NCBI RefSeq assembly: GCF_005239225.2
Contig: NC_133293.1
Location: 4,526,001-4,590,000, forward strand
Direction of reading: 5' to 3'
From: Populus alba
Lineage: Eukaryota; Streptophyta; Magnoliopsida; Malpighiales; Salicaceae
Length of the DNA stretch: 64,000 nt
Below, piece by piece: positions 59,056 to 64,000 of this stretch. The translations under genes were made by a program, and so were the position numbers. The notes under the pieces were generated by a model, which did not search any database, had not been told where the DNA came from, and was given only the letters and a program-made list of their open reading frames with translations. Numbering within the stretch: position 1 is the first letter of the stretch; each line of letters starts with the position of its first letter.

Positions 59056-62000
59056 TTAATCCATAATATTTCTTAGATATATACATTCTATAATATGCTC
59101 TCTTAAGCTGAGGGTGGAGGATCGACTCGAAACTTGAACCGAAAAATAGTAAAAGAAGCAGTAAGAAGTGGCTTGGTAAACATGTCTACAAGGGTTCACA
59201 TACAAATAAGTAACACTAAGATTATCACACCAAATAATAGGAGTAGAACTAGGATTAATATGTAGATCTAACAATAAATATTGAAGCCAGATAACCTTAG
59301 CAGTGCCGTCTACTAAGGCTTTATACTCAACCTCGGTAGAAGAGCGAGCAACCATGAATTGTTTGTTTAATTTCCATGAAATTAGTGTATGACCAAAGAA
59401 GACAAGGTAATCATCTATAGACTTGTGATCATTAATACTACCTGCCCAATTTATATATGTAAAGCCATGTAAAGCAAATGAGGAGCTATGAGTGATATGT
59501 GAGCCATAATAGATCGTACCTCGAAGATAATGCATAATGTGTTTAATGGCAGCGCAATAAAAATCTGTAAAAGCATGCATAAACTGTCAGGCTCGATTAA
59601 TAGCAAATCAAATGTCTGGTCTCATAAAGGAGAGATATTGATGAGCACCAATGATGTGATGAAAACACGTAGGATTAAAAAACAAGTAATCAGGCAGCAT
59701 TATGACTTTAGAGGTAGAAATAGGGGGTATCAACATGTTTGCAAGAGGTCATACTAGCTCAAGTAAGGATGTTAAGAATATACTTATTCTATCATAGCAT
59801 CAGACCCATACTAGTGGATTGAACCTCAATTCTTAAAAAATAATGACCGGCTTCTAAGTCTCGAAGCTTAAACTTTGAACTCAACAACTATATTAGTTTT
59901 TGAAGTATAGTAGAGTCATTGCCTGTAAGCAGGATATCATCAACATAAATTAGAAGGTAAAAGATATCAGCACCTATATATAAGATAATAAGGAGGTGTC
60001 AACCTTCAAAGTGTAAAAGCCAAGAGAAAGCAGGAAATAACTTAGCATATAAAGATTTATATAATCTGCACATATAAAAAGAAAGAGTAAAGTCAACAAA
60101 ACCTGAAGGTTTTTGCATGTAGACCTCTTCGACAAGTACTAAATTGAGGAAGACATTATGTATATTGAGTTGATGAATCATCCAACCACGTGAAACCGCA
60201 ATGGAAAAAACCAACCTGACAGTCACTTGCTTAATAACAGGACTAAAGGTCTCAGAATAATTAATACATTCTTGCTGTGTAAAACCTTTAGCAAATAAGT
60301 GTGCCTTATAATGCTCAATGCTGCCATCCGCACAATGCTTTATCTTGTACACGCAACAACTACCAACAATATTCATTGAAGGATGAAAATGAACCAAAGA
60401 CCAAGTATCGTTAGAGCGCAATGCCTGAATTTCATCTTTTATAGCACCATGACAAGCCTCATACCTATTAGCATAAGAGAATGTAATGGGTTCAAAAATA
60501 GGATGAAAGAGTGCCCAAGAGATAGAGCTGGTAAACATGGTTACAAGCGTTATCAGATGTGTTGTTTTTTTGCAGCCGTGGGCGAAGGACCATAAGATGT
60601 TGATGAATTGTGGGATGATATGGAGGAGAACTTGAATTTGTAAACTATTAGAGAAGATAAGATGAGAGATCAACAACCAAATTCAGGTCAGCTGGAGAAC
60701 CAAACCGAGATGTATGACTTGGGGCAGTAGAACCTGGTGAGACGGTAGTAGAACTAGAAGACTTTGCAGTAAAAGACTTGGAAAAATACAACTTTAAAGA
60801 AAGAGAACCTATACCTGAAGAATGATTATTAGATAAACAAATAGATAGTGACATAAAAACAATGATGCGAACCTCGTGATCACGTGGTCATGCAACCCAC
60901 AATCAAGATTGAGATCTGATCCCGGAAAGCCGAAATAGGTCTGATAGGAGTGTGACACAATGGAAACCTGCCCCAAGGCACCAACACTATTGGAATGAGT
61001 AGAATGACGCCACGAAGCCAGTTAATCTTCGATAAGTCAGATTCAGTTCGTTCAAGAACTGAAGAATGCAAGAATCACTCTCACACGTTAAAACTGAAAA
61101 GTTCAGAATAATAATCATCATCAAAGCTGCCGAAATTGTGGCTTACATGAGTTTAAATAGTTCTTGAAAAATTAACCCTAATGGACCTCTTATGTGGACT
61201 TGTATGAGGTCCACTCAAAACTGGCCCAAAACCCTAAACTAAAAAACCCATAACCTGAACCAAACAAGCCTTGGATCCTAGCTGAAAACAAACTATTAAT
61301 TAAGCCCAAACATGAAAGAAAATAATAAAAATAAGTAACTTGTCATTAAATACCACCAGCCCTTCTTTCCTTGTGTAGCTAGGATGAATAAGGAATCCTT
61401 AAAAGAAAAGGATTTTGAAACATTAATGAATCCTTGCCACACTAAGAGATTATATTGCAACTCATTAAAGATCCTTGTGGAACTAGGAAATTCCCAAAAC
61501 CAGCTCCCACATCCTTGGAGGAAAAGAATCCTAATCAAATAGGAAGTCCACAAGTCAAATGGAAGTAAATAACAAAATCCGTACAGCCTCTGTTGACCAG
61601 TATTGGGGTGCCTTCTCGATTTCCGATTGACCTGCAATTTTAACCCAAGGTAGTAAGATATGTCTGGAGAGTCCACATAAAAAATTAGCCCGATCCAACG
61701 GTCGGATTGAGAATTATGACTGTTGCCATAAACCTGGATTGTTGCGCTTTTTACGCCAAAATCCGAATCTGACCTTACTTGGGTCGTATCACAGGGCTGA
61801 ACCGTATCAAACAAGGTGAGATTTTGTTGGATGGTGGCAGACATGGTTGGGCAATGGGCTGTTTGGTTATATGGTTTGTTGGTATGGTGGTCTGAAAGTA
61901 CAGTGAGGGAGAAAATTAGTGAATCAAGCAAGTTGGCAAGTAAGTAAGAGGTATAAGATGAAATGAGATGTGGTAATGTTGTACTATTTGTTCAGATTTT

Positions 62001-63640
62001 ACAAAAGAAAACATATCTTCAAGAAAATAGACATGATTGGAGATATAAACACGTTGAAATGCTAAATCAAGATGAGAGGACCTATAACCTAAGAGCACAT
62101 ATAGAGATGAACAAAAATTCAACTTATGAGCATGATATAAACACAAAAATAGTAAGAAAATACACCAAAAGTACACAAGAAATCATAATCAGGAGTATAA
62201 TAAAAAAGACACTTAAACAAGGATTGATTTTGGAGGATAATAGTAGGCATGCAGTTGATAAGATACACCGAGGATAAAAACATATAATTCCAAAACTGTA
62301 ATGGAGCACTACATTGTCCTAGGAGGGCAAGGCTAATTTTGACAATATGCCGATGATGATGTTCAACAATGCCATTTTGGTCATGAGTATGGGGATAAAT
62401 TAATTGGTGATGAATACCAAGAGTTTGAAAGAAACTGTTTAACTTATGATATTCACCACCATAATAAGTTTGAATAGATTTATTTTTTCATGAAAACTAA
62501 TGCTCAACAAGAACTTGAAAATGAAAAAAAGTAAAAATTACATCAAATTTCACAATAAAAGGATAATACCATATATATTTTATATGTGTATCAATAAAAA
62601 ATAACAAAGTAATGAAAACCATCATAGGGAAACATAGGAGAAGGGCTCCAAACATCACTAAAGATTAAATCAAGTGGAGTAGTAGTTTTGTAACTCATAA
62701 GTCTCAACGACAGACATGATGACTTGTTTAGTGGACAAACTTGATATTTAACAAAAGAACATCTAAAAGTACAAGCTATTTGTTTTTTGAAAGCTAAACA
62801 ATTAAGAACATGAGAAGTAGGATGACCCAATCGACTATGCCAGATATCAGCAATTGTGAAGACGTAAAGAGACCAGTAAGCCTAAGAGATTGATGTAGCT
62901 GAAGACTTAGACAAAATATAGAGACCATCATTACTTTGACTGGAAAGGAGCACTACCTTGGTGGTGAGATTTTTTTACATAAAACATAGATGCGTGAAAT
63001 TCAAAATAGACATTATTATCACAATAAAATTTGTAAACATAAAGTAATGACTTGGTAATATGAGGAATATGAAGAACATTAGATAAAGTAAAAGTATGTT
63101 TTGGGGTATGTAACATGGTATGCCTAATATTTGATATGGAAAGGCCTTTATTGTAACTAACATGTAAATGATCACTACTAAAATAGGGTGGAAACTCATT
63201 CAGAGTCGCAAGACCAGATGTAACATGTTGATTTTCACTAGTGTTGGGGAAAGAATCTACAGGATTAAGAGTAGAAACATTACCAAGAACAAGATTGGCA
63301 ATTGACTATTGTCTATGGTTGCGAAGTTGAGAGCATTGATGGGCTGTGTGATTGAAGGAGACATAGAGCTGACACTTGACAATATGCTCAAAGGATCGGT
63401 GAGGACACCACTATGAAGAGCCATAATTCCCTCTATATTGTGGTCAGTTGCCCTGCTTCTAGTCGGTGTTAGCAGACCCTTGAAAGCCATAAAAAACAAA
63501 CTTGTGTTGGCGACTGTTGTGGTTGTTGTTAGGGCATCAATTGACATGAAACTATCCTATGTTATGACTGAAATTAAGGTTGTTGTTATAGGTGGCAGAG
63601 AAATAATATTGGGCAACATTTGCTGAGGGTAACAAAGGTG
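59056..63640 (-). mobile_element. Degenerate Ty1/Copia retrotransposon
   Basis: Domains follow Copia order on the minus strand. A zinc-knuckle trace CQLYVSFNHTAHQC is near 63350. The protease flank NQHVTSGLATLNEFP is near 63200. The GAG-pre-integrase piece is at 62931-63116. The integrase has the first-Asp region (LIFSDVWSPSP, near 62650) and PHTHDQNGIVE (near 62360). Reverse transcriptase has AHLFAKGFTQQECINYSETF and, near 59937-59948, an intact YVDD box. RNase H spans 59056-59580 and includes SWKLNKQFMVARSSTEVEY. Inactivating changes are plain: integrase QTDxGxEY has become QTYYGGEY, the RT QLDxxNAFL motif is QLNIHNVFL, and stops and frame shifts abound. A foreign segment of about 950 bases interrupts it. 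LTRs are not resolved. Confidence 0.85.
60870..61850. other. Unassigned insertion within the Copia element
   Basis: Between the integrase tail and the Ser/Thr-rich linker before reverse transcriptase (60648-60854) lies about 950 bases without Copia similarity. It has higher GC and phrases such as 'actggcccaaaaccctaaac' and 'cccaagtaaggtcagattcg' (minus strand for the last). A minus-strand frame of 211 codons (61296-61931) runs across its boundary and shows no domain within it. It is probably a nested non-coding element. Confidence 0.4.
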
Positions 63641-64000
63641 TCGTGGGTAGTAGAGAAACTCTTTAATATTTAAGTTAATAAACAAAGAAGAAGTGAATAA
63701 TGTATAGGAAGAGAAAATAGAATAAAGTTGTAAGAAGTGTTTCTATGTGTAGCTTGTTGAATTGTGCTGAAGTGATAGCTAATTGCCTTGTTTGGCTTTT
63801 TATCTTGTAACTTGTGGTATTTAAAAGTACTAGAGGTTATATAAATTTACCCAATAAAAAAAGAAAAATGATGAGGATTATCTAACTTTTTAAAAAGTTG
63901 AGTAATTGGTTGTTATATCTCACTTGTTATTAGAAGATATGTTAGTGTATTCAATTAGACATTTAATAAAAAAAGATTTGTTAGCCAATGCGAGTTGGTA
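63641..64000. other. Window edge, possible 5' side of the Copia element
   Basis: This is AT-rich sequence beyond the gag traces of the minus-strand Copia element, where its 5' LTR or leader would be expected. No direct repeat shared with 58900-59100 is evident. Confidence 0.3.

Noticed and set aside
61296..61931. Minus-strand 211-codon frame as a gene
   Set aside because: It spans the Copia integrase tail and the unassigned insertion, with no domain and no splice context.
1..64000. CRISPR arrays, operons, prokaryotic mobile elements
   Set aside because: The window is plainly plant nuclear DNA. Repeats present are transposons, microsatellites or irregular tandem arrays without uniform spacers.

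Overview
This window is plant nuclear DNA from a eudicot. The genes have many small exons with GT-AG introns, the intergenic DNA is very AT-rich, and almost all of the rest is decayed transposable elements. The abundant small elements with TTA target sites and the gene content look like a woody rosid, most likely Salicaceae (Populus or Salix). That genus-level guess is inference only. No prokaryotic, organellar or CRISPR-type features are present.

Five protein-coding genes are supported. (1) Minus strand, 4505-11352: plastid-type pyruvate, phosphate dikinase (PPDK), 20 coding exons, 974 aa. (2) Minus strand, 19329-23000: RF298/RF4-like RING E3 ligase, 2 coding exons plus an intron in the 5' UTR. 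(3) Plus strand, 25118-25545: a 74-aa twin CX9C mitochondrial protein resembling COA4, 3 exons. (4) Plus strand, 31918-41273: SAC3 family protein B, the scaffold of the TREX-2 mRNA-export complex, 16 exons, about 1620 aa. (5) Minus strand, 42830-45757: a membrane-anchored type PP2C phosphatase of the Arabidopsis PP2C-35 (At3g06270) type. Genes 4 and 5 are convergent neighbours, as their likely Arabidopsis counterparts (At3g06290, At3g06270) are near each other, so this looks like conserved microsynteny. There is also a broken methionine sulfoxide reductase B copy at 31013-31254.

Layout: 1-4260 is AT-rich intergenic DNA with a PIF/Harbinger transposase relict and a degenerate tandem array. 4.3-11.4 kb is PPDK. 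11.4-19.3 kb is intergenic, with SINE/tRNA-like fragments and a hairpin-rich Harbinger-type element. 19.3-25.5 kb holds the RING ligase and the CX9C gene. 26.4-29.3 kb is a decayed LTR-like repeat array interrupted by a 1.4-kb hAT-type element with a clear 8-bp target duplication. 31-46 kb holds the MsrB relict, SAC3B and PP2C. 46.6-64 kb is gene-free and contains a Mutator transposase tail, probable LTR debris, a CACTA (En/Spm) relict and a minus-strand Copia element with an internal insertion.

I did not find a new multigene system. The most interesting points are the two structured non-autonomous transposons, the GC-AG intron in PPDK, the repeated RSPP exons in SAC3B, and two possible alternative C-termini (SAC3B and PP2C). 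Exon boundaries were read by eye from splice signals and reading phase; no searches were run.
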